Shown here: positions 1 through 7,130 of the stretch, one piece after another
Position numbering within the stretch: the first letter of the stretch is position 1
Layout: each line of letters opens with the position of its first letter
Assembly (NCBI GenBank): GCA_016256075.1
Contig: SDVU01000782.1
Span: 1 to 10,556, forward strand
Reading direction: 5' to 3'
DNA length: 10,556 nucleotides
Source: Dictyocoela muelleri
Taxonomy: Eukaryota; Microsporidia
Notes under the pieces: generated by a model
What the model was told of the DNA's origin: nothing
Databases searched by the model: none
Seen by the model: the letters and a program-made list of their open reading frames with translations, nothing else
Made by a program: the position numbers and the translations under genes

Positions 1-179
1 ATTACCTGTATCCTGCCGAGTCATTGATAAAACGAAAATCGCGTATACAGCTGGGCTTCTGGGTAGCTTAGGAAGTGTCGTATTATTGGAACACCAGGAA
101 CCAAAGGTCATAAGATTATGGTTGGAGACAACTCTCCGGATTAGCAGCTATAGATGTTGTCAGCATGTAATATATATAT
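1..179 (+). mobile_element. tRNA-derived SINE, copy A: 3' part, cut by the window edge
   Basis: This stretch matches the 3' portions of two fuller copies in the window (3843-4302 on + and 5023-5477 on -). Shared blocks include ATTACCTGTATCCTGC, the CGCGTATACAGCT segment, TATTGGAACACCA, GGAGACAACTCT and the terminal GATGTTGTCAGCATGTAAT followed by a short AT dinucleotide tail. The polymerase III head would lie to the left of the window. Its 3' end abuts a decayed Merlin transposase fragment, so the SINE probably inserted into that transposon. It is non-coding and would have relied on a LINE partner for movement; no partner is visible here. Confidence 0.85.
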
Positions 180-277
180 CCATCAAAATGACGCTTTCAT
201 CAAATTGGATTGTGTTTTGAAATCCTAAATTTTTTAATTATTTTATATTCAAATGCTACTTTGTCTAAAAAGAGACT
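180..277 (-). pseudogene. Fragment of an outer, decayed Merlin transposase (first catalytic Asp region)
   Basis: Reading the minus strand, about 203 down to 180 translates as FDESVILMDI, preceded by GFQNTIQ. This fits the first catalytic block of IS1595/Merlin transposases (a short strand ending in V/F-D-E-S/T) and is close to VDESVIF of the Merlin at 9463-10556. Further upstream in the frame there are stops. The fragment ends where SINE copy A begins and, on the other side, at the 8-bp target duplication of Mer-A. I infer that it is the continuation of the zinc-ribbon fragment at 1368-1624, the two having been split by Mer-A. The match is short and rests on one motif, so it is tentative. Confidence 0.45.
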
Positions 278-285
278 CTTTATCC
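278..285. repeat. Left 8-bp target-site duplication of Mer-A
   Basis: CTTTATCC lies directly before the left terminal inverted repeat (which begins GGCACT) and recurs exactly after the right one. Eight to nine base pairs is the usual duplication length for Merlin/IS1595-type elements. Confidence 0.9.
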
Positions 286-336
286 GGCACTCCTGTCGAA
301 TATGTACCGCATCTCAAAGTGTTACTTCTTCGACAG
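286..336. repeat. Left terminal inverted repeat of Mer-A, itself a hairpin
   Basis: Starts GGCACTCCTGTCGAA and pairs with 1309-1359. It also folds on itself: CACTCCTGTCGAA (288-300) is perfectly complementary to TTCGACAGGAGTG (329-341), so this end can form a 13-bp stem with a loop of about 28 bases. Confidence 0.9.
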
Positions 337-361
337 GAGTGGGGTATATATAGATAATTAT

Positions 362-1328
362 TTAATTAAAAAATCTTCTCAATAGCCATAGAAATATTCT
401 CTCTATTTCAATTGGTGTTCTATTTGTAATAAACATTTTTCTGAAGGCGAACGTGTATAAGAATTCGTTTATCTTAGTATACGACACACAATTTACTCTT
501 CTGATCTCGGCCTTGAGGTGACTCAGTAGATTTTCAATTCGATTTTTCGACTCACCCTCTGAATTAACGAATCCATCTATATGTGGTACGATAATATGAT
601 TACAATTATTATTAGCAACAGCTCTCGGATATGATGGATATCAATCCGTTGCAATTATAGTATTTTCATGTATATGATTTCGAAATATATGAGTTATCGT
701 TTCTACTCTTCTATTCGGTAAAATGAACATACGAAATCATCTATGCCATCTCTATCTATTTTACCCAGTAACCACTTAGAATTTGGAATGTTATCATCTG
801 CTGCCGAAGTTGTTCTTATGTTGCCACTGCGTTATATTTTTGTTTCATCCACTCCAATGACAACATTATCTCCTCCAAATTTTTCTGTCTGATTAATAAT
901 TGTTTTATATATTTCATTTAATTTACTTTTAATTCGAATATAGCTTTTTTCGGTATGTGGTAGTAGGTTTGTGTAGAGTATATTACTAGTGTTCAACATG
1001 GCTAGGTAAACTGTAAACTTTAATTCATGCAGATTTAGCTTTTATAAATGAATGGAGTTAAATTCATTAAAGATTTGTTAAAGCTGCATGTTCTCTTCCC
1101 ACACCGATATTTGTAAGTTGTGATATTTTTATGCTTGTAATCTTTCAGCGAAGCTGCTTCGCCACACTTTGTGCAAGGTATTGTGAGATTGATAATATTA
1201 TTTTCTAAAAGAAAGAGAACTGCCTCCTCTTGGCCGTGAAACATCGGCGCTATATAGTTAATGATTTTGACCATATGGTTAGTTAATTTTTTATTTTTAA
1301 TTGCTTTACTGTCAAAGAAGTACCACAT
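362..1328 (-). pseudogene. Merlin transposase of Mer-A, lightly broken
   Basis: About 320 residues, reading from ATG at 1328-1326 (inside the right terminal repeat) to TAA at 364-362. The N-terminal 97-residue frame carries a zinc ribbon with Cys52-x2-Cys55 and Cys76-x4-Cys81. After a frameshift near 1030 comes a DDE domain. The first Asp is in IGVDETKI (codon 849-847), the second in IIATD (646-644), and the Glu lies in NRIENLLSHLK. Exactly 36 codons separate the second Asp and the Glu. The C-terminal tail (TKINEFLYTFAFRK) is typical of the family. Damage seen: a frameshift near 1030, TAA at 834-832 just after DETKI, a frameshift near 720, and TGA directly after the second Asp, where the family usually has Trp or Cys. 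The enzyme would cut and paste Mer-A between its terminal repeats. Family assignment is firm; activity is excluded as it stands. Confidence 0.92.
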
Positions 1329-1359
1329 TGAGATGTGGTATATCTTCGACAGTAGTGCC
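1309..1359. repeat. Right terminal inverted repeat of Mer-A, itself a hairpin
   Basis: The reverse complement reads GGCACTACTGTCGAAGATAT and onward, matching the left end. Within it TACCACAT and ATGTGGTA (1321-1340) pair around a 4-base loop, and the flanking ACTGTC/GACAGT extends the fold. The transposase start codon lies inside this repeat. Confidence 0.9.
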
Positions 1360-1367
1360 CTTTATCC
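1360..1367. repeat. Right 8-bp target-site duplication of Mer-A
   Basis: CTTTATCC is identical to 278-285 and lies directly outside the right terminal repeat. Removing Mer-A and one copy rejoins two flanks that both resemble Merlin transposase on the minus strand. Confidence 0.9.
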
Positions 1368-1624
1368 ATTTTAAACTGCTTAGGTAAGTAGTTGTATTTT
1401 TATCTATTTTACAACTTAAAATTATATTAAAACCATGAAAAAATAATAAATAGAAATTCTGAGATATCTATTTTCATAGAAATAATTTTTAATCACGAAA
1501 AAATTAGTTTGCTTTTCTCGCATGATTCATTTGAAGATATCAATCTATAATCGCTTGAATAAGATATATCATGTTCTTTTACTATAGTTTTTCTACACTC
1601 AGAACAAATATTAGAAGAGTTCAA
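1368..1624 (-). pseudogene. N-terminal fragment of the outer, decayed Merlin transposase
   Basis: On the minus strand from 1624 a 44-codon open stretch begins LNSSNICSECRKTIVKEHD and continues to SSNESCEKSKLIFS before a TGA; a similar hydrophobic stretch (SEFLFIIFSWF) follows. The order Cys-x2-Cys, about 30 residues, a single Cys, a basic segment and a hydrophobic helix matches the zinc-ribbon N terminus of Merlin transposases. The first Cys of the second knuckle appears to be Ser (TCT). Several stops follow towards 1368. I infer that this copy was interrupted by Mer-A and resumes at 277-180. No terminal repeats were found for it. Confidence 0.5.
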
Positions 1625-1809
1625 TAGTCAAGGGTCCTCAATGAACAGTATAACACTCTTATTGTTTTGAAAAATTGAAAATCATAAATTCTTTGGTCTT
1701 TTTCAAAATTTATTTTATAGGTTAAAAAAATTTTCAGTTTAGGGGTCATAACTTGAAAATGGAACAAAAAACTGAAAATATATGGGTTCAGACTCTAGAG
1801 TCATGTTTT

Positions 1810-2095
1810 TCGTTAATTTAAGCATTTTTAAAAGTGTTATTGAAAGTGTTTATGAATTTAGGCATAAAGGGCCGTATAGAAGTCGAGGGTGATTTTAGAC
1901 ATTTTTTAATGTGACATATAAAGGTTGTTAGATAATTTTTTTTGTTTGGCCTTTGAGGTTGTTGGTGAATTTAGGCTTTTTTTAAATTGGTCTATAAAGG
2001 TTTTTGGTGAATTTAGCCATTTTTTTAAAGTGCCTTATAGATGTAGTTTGTGAATTTAGGCCTTTTTAAATTGGTATATAGAGGTTGTTAGATGT
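1810..2095. repeat. Degenerate tandem repeat, unit about 44 bp
   Basis: Variants of GTGAATTTAGGC followed by a T-run, AAATTGGT/AAAGTG, TATA(A/G)AGG and TTGTTAG recur, most clearly starting near 1963, 2008 and 2051, with weaker, irregular copies back to about 1814. Roughly six or seven diverged units of 36-45 bp. No open frame runs through it. It looks like an old minisatellite. Confidence 0.65.
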
Positions 2096-2180
2096 GAAAG
2101 GGCTAACATTAAGGTTAAGGTTTATTTCAATCTTAGTTTTATTGATTAGAAACAAAAAATAGGTAATAATTAAGCTTTTC

Positions 2181-2474
2181 GGTTCTCAAGCGGATTAGTC
2201 AATCCTAGAATTCATAACAAGAAGAGAAATGACAACATTGAAACATAAGCGAAAATTCATGGCATTTAATAATACTGTAGCCTTTTTTCATATATTCGTA
2301 TTTTTATTTACAAATTAGGAAATTTACGTTGTAATTCCCTAATTTGGAAATAAAAATACGAGTATATGAAAAAAGCCTCGAAGATTATTAAATATTATGA
2401 AATTTCGCTTATGTTTCATTTTGTGTTTCTCTTCTCGATATGACTTCTAGGATTGACTAACCCGTTTGAGAACC
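2181..2474. mobile_element. Long hairpin (foldback/MITE-like) element P1
   Basis: Two arms of about 145 bp in inverted orientation meet near 2328. The outer arms share GGTTCTCAA, TTAGTCAATCCTAGAA and GAAACATAAGCGAAA; the inner arms share TTTTTTCATATA, CGTATTTTTATTT and AAATTAGG. The arms match less well outward. Weak similarity may continue to about 2150 and 2500. No open reading frame and no clear target duplication were seen, so it could be a non-autonomous DNA transposon or a foldback element of unknown family. Confidence 0.8.
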
Positions 2475-2922
2475 AGCTTTTCCATATTTTTTACATAATT
2501 TTATTTTTGCCAATAATTATTTAAGCTAACGTATGTAATCTTATGATTATCATATAATAATTTTTAAATAGCTGCTTAAAAACTATATATCTGCTTAATT
2601 TGTATGCTTTAGTAATCGTGTTTTAAAGTGATTTTTATGAAATTTAATATTAAACTATGAGTATTACCTTTTAAAAAATAACTATATCGATTTTAGTACA
2701 CCAGTTAAATTAAAATGCTTACAAGATATTTTTTAACATGAAATCTCTAAAATTTACATTTATACTTTTTAATTTCTTCAATAAAAAATATCTAATATCT
2801 TTAAATACTTCGTTTATAGAATATATTATGGCAATATTAATTATAATTATTATTTTTTCAAAATATTAAAATTTAAATTACCTAATTTAGAAAAATTTTG
2901 TTAAATTATATAAAAATTCGGC
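2475..2922. other. A+T-rich spacer with no recognised feature
   Basis: Low-complexity A+T-rich sequence between hairpins P1 and P2. I saw no open frame of note, no RNA gene and no similarity to the repeats elsewhere in the window. Confidence 0.6.
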
Positions 2923-3227
2923 ACTGAGTATCCATTTTTACCCAAATTTAGTAAGCGTCCATAAGAGCTCATAAAAAAATGATTTCATATTTTGAAATAT
3001 CAGAGTTAAATACTAGAGGAAAAATATTTTTTTCTTAAAATAAGATCTATATATGGTAATATTATCTGATCAGATCGAAGATATGATCAGATAATATTTT
3101 CATATATAGATCTTATTTTAAGAAAAAACATTTTTCCTCTAATTTAACTCTCATCTTTTAAAATATGAAATCATTTTTATGAGATTTAATGTACGTTATC
3201 TAAATTTGTGTAATAAGGATACTCAGT
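2923..3227. mobile_element. Long hairpin (foldback/MITE-like) element P2
   Basis: Ends ACTGAGTATCC (2923-2933) and its complement GGATACTCAGT (3217-3227). The arms of about 145 bp meet near 3078. The inner section TTCTTAAAATAAGATCTATA and AATATTATCTGATC is almost perfectly repeated in inverse; the outer section (CAAATTTAG, CATAA, ATGATTTCATATTTT) is more diverged. The well-defined 11-bp ends suggest a transposon boundary. No target duplication is obvious. It has no coding capacity. Confidence 0.83.
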
Positions 3228-3842
3228 AATATTACTAGCTCATTTAGACAGTACCTTCAGTTTTTCTTCTCCTCAAAATTTCTGGCGTCTCTAAAGCAGG
3301 TTAGTACTAAAGATATTTACTATAATTCAAAAAAAAGCTTCAGTCTGCTTGGGTTCGAGATTTTATGAAAAATGATAAAAAATAGTGGTGTTGATTGTGG
3401 GGTTCAGAGATTAGTCACTTTATAGCGAACGAAAATATTTTAAGGAACGCTATAATAAGATATTGTGGGTATTTGGCAGTGTTGAAGATGAAACCGGCAA
3501 TTTTTTTTTATAAAAGTTAAAAATAGACACTGATACACTGTTGCCTATTGTTTTTTTATATATTAAAAAAAGACTGATATAGATTTTTATATGTGGATGT
3601 CATATATAAAGGTTTTTACAAGAGGATTTAATCATTTTACAGTTAATCATTAGCTTAATTTTGAAAATCTGAATAAGTGAAAACACACTCAATTATTTAA
3701 AATTTATAGATGCTGACAAAGAAAAGATATATAAAGATTTTATAAATAACAAAAAAATATACAACGCTATTACGATCATTTTACATAAAAGAAACTTACA
3801 AAGAAATACTTCAAAATTTTTAAATTTATAAAAATAACTTTA
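3228..3842. other. Spacer with no recognised gene
   Basis: A+T-rich sequence. The only structures noted are a GGTTCGAGA motif near 3352 resembling a polymerase III B box but without a convincing A box or SINE body, and a small inverted repeat TTATAGCG/CGCTATAA (3420-3455). Neither supports a feature call. Confidence 0.55.
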
Positions 3843-3848
3843 GCCAGA

Positions 3849-3859
3849 TAGCCCAGTGG
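3849..3859 (+). promoter_or_regulatory. Internal polymerase III A box of SINE copy B
   Basis: TAGCCCAGTGG fits the TRGCNNAGYGG consensus exactly and sits about 7 bases inside the element start, as in a tRNA gene. Confidence 0.85.
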
Positions 3860-3890
3860 TTAACACTCCTGAATGTAAAATTTAAATATT

Positions 3891-3902
3891 GCGATTCGAA
3901 TC
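3891..3902 (+). promoter_or_regulatory. Internal polymerase III B box of SINE copy B
   Basis: GCGATTCGAATC is close to the GGTTCGANTCC consensus and begins 42 bases after the A box begins, a normal spacing. Two G-to-A type differences suggest some decay. Confidence 0.8.
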
Positions 3903-4302
3903 ATGCTGACGTCTTTCTTCATTAAATAATGAGGAAATGACATTAAGCGGTCAAAAACAATATATTATAGTAAAAATATACAGTTTTTTCAGTGGGGTAT
4001 AGCTGAATAGACTTGGTCTAATATGACAATGAAGCGGGGAAGGGGGGACTTTCTTAGGTTTGGAAATGAGTGCGGCGATGCATCTCGGTAAAAAGTAGTG
4101 GAAAATAAAAATTCATGAAAATCCACTATTACCTGTATCCTGCTGAGTCATGATGAAACGAAGTGCGCGTATACAGCTTGACTTCCGTGTAACTTAGGAA
4201 GTGAAGTATTATTGGAACACCAAGAACCAAAGGTCTAAGGCCATGGTCGGAGACAACTCTTTCGGGTTGGCAGCTATGGATGTTGTCAGCATGTAATATA
4301 TA

Positions 4303-5009
4303 ATTTAATATTTAGATTTAAAACACATTATTAATAAATAAAAATAATGATTAAAATAATTTTTTTCATATAATTCAATATCAAAAAATTGATTTTTTTT
4401 TAAAAATAAATTGAGCATTAATTGTCAAGTCACGGTTTGTATTATTTTAAACCAAATTAATAGAAAAAAAAATTTCACATAATGAAAGGGGGGCATTATT
4501 TGTCGTGTAGTTCTTAATTAATTTTTATTATCAGAAATTATTTTAAAAATTAAAAATTTAATTTGATAGATGTCATTATTGCATTACATTATATGTCTAA
4601 ATAAATAGCCTCACATTTCAAAATGATCTCTTTAATTTAGATAAAAATTAATTTATAATGAATTTTATTAATTTAGTAACAAGAAAAAAAAAATCGGAAC
4701 CGTGTTCAAGATGATGTTTTAGGTGACTTGGTGACGTGAATCAGCAGAGTGCGTTGTATCGCATGTAGTATTCTATAAACATGTCTTGAAACCGTCTTCC
4801 GTACTAAAAAAAATATTACTATTAGAATATTTGTTTGAATATTGTTTATAATTGTTAGTATTATCATGTTACTTTAATGTCTATTTTTATCATTATTATA
4901 ATTTATCATGTTTTCCAAATTACCATTTTTTCAATACTTTAAATGATTAATTGAATATGCTTAATTAATATTTGTTGTAAAGCTGATATTAATTTTAAAA
5001 AATTAAAGA
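4303..5009. other. A+T-rich spacer between two tail-to-tail SINEs
   Basis: No gene, RNA or clear transposon end was recognised. A less A+T-rich patch at about 4700-4800 (GTGTTCAAGATGATG, GGTGACGTGAATCAGCAGAG) stands out but has no long open frame and no tRNA-like boxes; it may be a relic of an unrecognised element or of unique host sequence. Confidence 0.5.
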
Positions 5010-5022
5010 ATAATCAAAGCAA
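5010..5022. repeat. Target-site duplication at the 3' end of SINE copy C
   Basis: ATAATCAAAGCAA here and ATATTCAAAGCCA at 5478-5490 agree at 11 of 13 positions and exactly flank SINE copy C, as expected for LINE-mediated insertion. Confidence 0.75.
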
Positions 5023-5414
5023 TATATATTACATGCTGACAACATCCATAGCTGCCAACCCAGAGAGTTGTCATCTAAATAGTCTTTAGGACTTTGGTTC
5101 CCGGTGTTCTAATAGTACGTCACTCCTAACCTACCCAGAAGCCCAGCTGTATACGCGATTTTCGTTTTATTAATGACACATAAGATACAGGCAATAAGTG
5201 TCTTTTCATTAATTTTATTTTTCACTACTTTTTTCCGAGATGCGTCGACACACTCATCTCCACACCTATGAGTGCTCCTTTCTGCTTCATTTTCATATAT
5301 GAACAAATCTTAATCAGCTATAAAATACTAGACAGCTGTATATTAATACAATATCTCTATGGTTTTTGACGATTAATATCATTCCATCATCACTTATTAA
5401 AGATTGAGGTCTGT

Positions 5415-5426
5415 GGGATCTGAACC
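5415..5426 (-). promoter_or_regulatory. Internal polymerase III B box of SINE copy C
   Basis: On the minus strand GGTTCAGATCCC, close to the GGTTCGANTCC consensus with the CG step changed to CA, the usual mark of methylated-CpG decay or drift. Confidence 0.8.
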
Positions 5427-5458
5427 TCGATTGTTAAAATTTACATTTGAAAGGGGTA

Positions 5459-5470
5459 AATAATGAGCTA
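5459..5470 (-). promoter_or_regulatory. Internal polymerase III A box of SINE copy C
   Basis: On the minus strand TAGCTCATTATT; the first half fits the A-box consensus TRGCNNAGYGG and the second half has decayed. It corresponds in position to TAGCCCAGTGG in copy B. Confidence 0.65.
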
Positions 5471-5477
5471 TCTAGCC

Positions 5478-5490
5478 ATATTCAAAGCCA
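5478..5490. repeat. Target-site duplication at the 5' end of SINE copy C
   Basis: ATATTCAAAGCCA, the partner of 5010-5022 (11 of 13 positions alike), directly outside the tRNA-like head. Confidence 0.75.
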
Positions 5491-5572
5491 TATGTGAATA
5501 TTACCACATTTTCTCCGGCTCAAAACTTAAAAGACCTGTGTGAAACCAATTATTTTATTCTACTAACTTAAT

Positions 5573-5804
5573 GAAATTTATTTCTACAACTGGTTTCGCC
5601 ACCGCCTGATCAATATAAGAAATTGTAATCTGGAGGAGAAGAGAGCATGATTCTTATTTGAAATAAGCTTGAAATGAGAATATATATGAGTTTATATTTT
5701 CATTTCAAGCTTATTTCAAATAAGAATCATGCTCTCTTCCCCTCCAGATTACGATTTTTTATTTCGAACAGCTGGTGGCTAACCCCGTTGTAGAAATAAA
5801 TTTC
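5573..5804. mobile_element. Long hairpin (foldback/MITE-like) element P3
   Basis: The outer arms GAAATTTATTTCTACAAC and its complement close a palindrome centred near 5689. The inner 48 bp of each arm, from CTGGAGGAGAAGAGAGCATG through GAAATAAGCTTGAAATGA, is repeated in inverse with a single difference; the outer 55 bp (around the GCCACC block) shows many differences and small gaps. It lies immediately before a decayed Merlin transposase, where that transposon's left end would be expected, so it may have inserted into or replaced that end. Confidence 0.85.
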
Positions 5805-5844
5805 CTTTCTTCCATTTTGATTGAATTTTACACTAGCTAAAAAA

Positions 5845-6732
5845 ATGAATTTTTTTATATTCCTAATTAAATTAATTGAATTGCAACAAAAAATCGAAAA
5901 AATGAATAATCTTGAATTTGTTTATTTTTTATTTTATAATAATTATTTAAATAAAGAAAATTTTCGTAAAAAATGCGACCATACGTGTTCCTTGCGTTGT
6001 TATGAAAGAAATGTTTATCTTTATGCCTGGAGATCTTTCAATAAAAATTGTATCAATTATAAAAAATACATCTAATAAGAGCAAATAGTTTTTTTTTAGA
6101 ATTTAAATTTTCCCTTAAAATAAATTTTTAAAATAGTGTTATGTTATATTGCTAGAATGCCGAGATAAAGTATTATCAATTTCTTCAAGTTTTTATTAAG
6201 ACTATTCTGGAGACCATTGATAAGATTGTTATATGATCCTGGATCCTGATTTTTCTTCAGATAAGATGTGCGGAGCTGATAAAATAGTTAAAGTAGATAA
6301 GAGCATGCTTAATTATGAAGCAAAAAGCCATAGGGGCAGTTCTCATTCTAACAGAATTGATGCAATTTGCATAATAGAAATTGAAATTCAAATTTAAAGA
6401 GTATTCGAAAAAGTAATCGAAAACAAAGACGAGTTTATCCTAGTGCCTATTATATGTTCACAGGTTGCTACTAACAGCATTATTTGGACAGACGAAAATG
6501 TAGCATACAACAATTAAAGAGAATTTTTCAATGATCACGGCACTGTTTGTCAAAATATAGTTTTATAAATTATGATAATGGTGTAAATAAACATGCAGTT
6601 GAATACTTTAATAACTTATTGAAAAAGGTAATAAAGTCTCCAATGTGAGTTAAACTGAAAAAAGAAGTGAATTTTAAAAATAAGTATGTTATTACTACAA
6701 TAACAAAAATGATTATATGGCTAAAGTCTTAA
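5845..6732 (+). pseudogene. Decayed Merlin transposase Mer-C
   Basis: A first open frame (ATG candidates at 5845 and 5902, stop at 6073-6075) carries a damaged zinc ribbon, KKCDHTCSLRC then YAWRSFNKNCINYKK, where the Cys expected after Trp is Ser. It aligns with MCSLC and YAWKCMTTGCPN of Mer-D. After disrupted sequence comes IVKVDKSMLNYE with the first Asp at 6296-6298 (Lys where Glu is usual), then SHRGSSHSNRIDAICIIE, the second Asp in SIIWTDENVAY (6491-6493) and the Glu in GVNKHAVEYFNNLLKK (6601-6603). The last two are 107 nt apart, one short of 36 codons. The tail runs to TAA at 6730. At least three stops and several frameshifts are present. No terminal repeats were found; hairpin P3 and a minisatellite occupy the expected positions. 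It belongs to the same subfamily as Mer-D. Confidence 0.82.
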
Positions 6733-6812
6733 ATTTAATTATAATATTATTTTATGACATTTTTTTTTGCTTTTTTGTTTTTTTTTGTGTTTTTTTAACC
6801 CTTAAAAGATTT

Positions 6813-7068
6813 TTGACACATTTTTATGCATAAAATTTCACCATTATGTGCAAATTTGTGTATAAAATTTTCCACTTATGCACAAATTTGTGCATATAAT
6901 TTTTAACTTATGCACAAATTTGTGCATATAATTTTTAACTCTTGCACAAATTTGTGCATAAAATTTTCAACTCATGCACAATTTTGTGCATGAAATTTTC
7001 CACTCATGCACAAATTTGTGCATAGAAATTTTTCACCAATACACAAATTCGTGCATAAAAATTTTTTT
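6813..7068. repeat. Minisatellite of eight 32-bp units with a palindromic core
   Basis: Units start at 6813, 6845, 6877, 6909, 6941, 6973, 7005 and about 7038. The clearest units, at 6877 and 6909, are identical and contain TATGCACAAATTTGTGCATA, a perfect 20-bp palindrome, joined by a TAATTTTTAACT-type linker. Outer units are more diverged than inner ones, and the last two carry small insertions. Each unit could extrude a small hairpin. The array follows Mer-C, where that transposon's right end would be expected. No open frame runs through it. Confidence 0.93.
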
Positions 7069-7130
7069 AGATACAACAAATTTTTACATGTAACAAACAA
7101 AAAATTTTAGTTTTAACCTTCCTTACGGAA

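Larger units (their letters stand above)
286..1359 (-). mobile_element. Merlin-type DNA transposon Mer-A, nearly complete
   Basis: A 1074-bp unit bounded by 51-bp terminal inverted repeats (286-336 and 1309-1359, 44 of 51 positions alike by eye) and an exact 8-bp direct duplication CTTTATCC on both sides. One transposase reading frame fills most of it on the minus strand. Size, ends, duplication length and protein all fit the Merlin superfamily (cut-and-paste elements related to bacterial IS1595/ISXO2). It is inserted in an older Merlin copy on the same strand. Its ends are intact but its gene is broken, so any recent movement would have needed transposase supplied by another copy. Confidence 0.92.
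3843..4302 (+). mobile_element. tRNA-derived SINE, copy B, near full length
   Basis: The head (about 3843-3910) is tRNA-like, with A-box TAGCCCAGTGG and B-box GATTCGAATC. The body aligns end to end with the reverse complement of 5023-5477. Shared blocks in order are: GTAAATTTTAA-like linker, TGACATTAA and GTCAAAAAC, TATACAG, TATAGCTGA, ATGAAGC, GGAAATGAGTG, GACGCATCTCGG-like, AAAAAGTAGTG, CCTGTATC, CGCGTATACAGC, GGAACACC, GACAACTCT and TTGTCAGCATGTAATATATA. Length is about 460 bp. It is transcribed by polymerase III when active and moved by a LINE's reverse transcriptase (family knowledge). No clear target duplication was found for this copy. Confidence 0.9.
5023..5477 (-). mobile_element. 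tRNA-derived SINE, copy C, full length
   Basis: Reading the minus strand from 5477: a tRNA-like head GGCTAGATAGCTCATTATT with an A box, then GGTTCAGATCCC as the B box, then a body of about 380 bp matching copy B and, in its last 180 bp, copy A. It ends GTTGTCAGCATGTAATATAT in a short AT repeat rather than poly(A), which suggests a LINE partner whose 3' end uses such a tail (inference). A 13-bp imperfect target duplication flanks it. The 3' part is very close to copy A (both have AAAACGAAAATCGCGTATAC). It codes for nothing; the 65-codon open frame inside it is fortuitous. Confidence 0.92.

Noticed and set aside
1790-1804. GACTCTAGAGTC palindrome as a binding site
   Set aside because: A single 12-bp palindrome without repeated context or a neighbouring gene gives no support for function.
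3301-3420. Possible further SINE or tRNA gene at the GGTTCGAGA motif near 3352
   Set aside because: There is no convincing A box at the right distance, no cloverleaf, and the downstream sequence does not match the SINE body.
3420-3455. Small inverted repeat TTATAGCG/CGCTATAA as a terminator or regulatory stem
   Set aside because: Eight pairs around a 20-base loop are expected by chance in this composition, and no gene ends nearby.
4700-4800. Less A+T-rich patch as a possible exon or RNA gene
   Set aside because: No sustained open frame, splice-site pairing or RNA fold was evident on reading either strand.
5109-5306. Open frame of 65 codons on the minus strand
   Set aside because: It lies wholly inside SINE copy C, whose homologues at 1-179 and 3843-4302 do not keep the frame open.
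6813-7068. CRISPR-like array of regularly spaced palindromic repeats
   Set aside because: The whole 32-bp unit repeats, including the stretch between palindromes, so there are no unique spacers; the context is eukaryotic and no cas genes are present.
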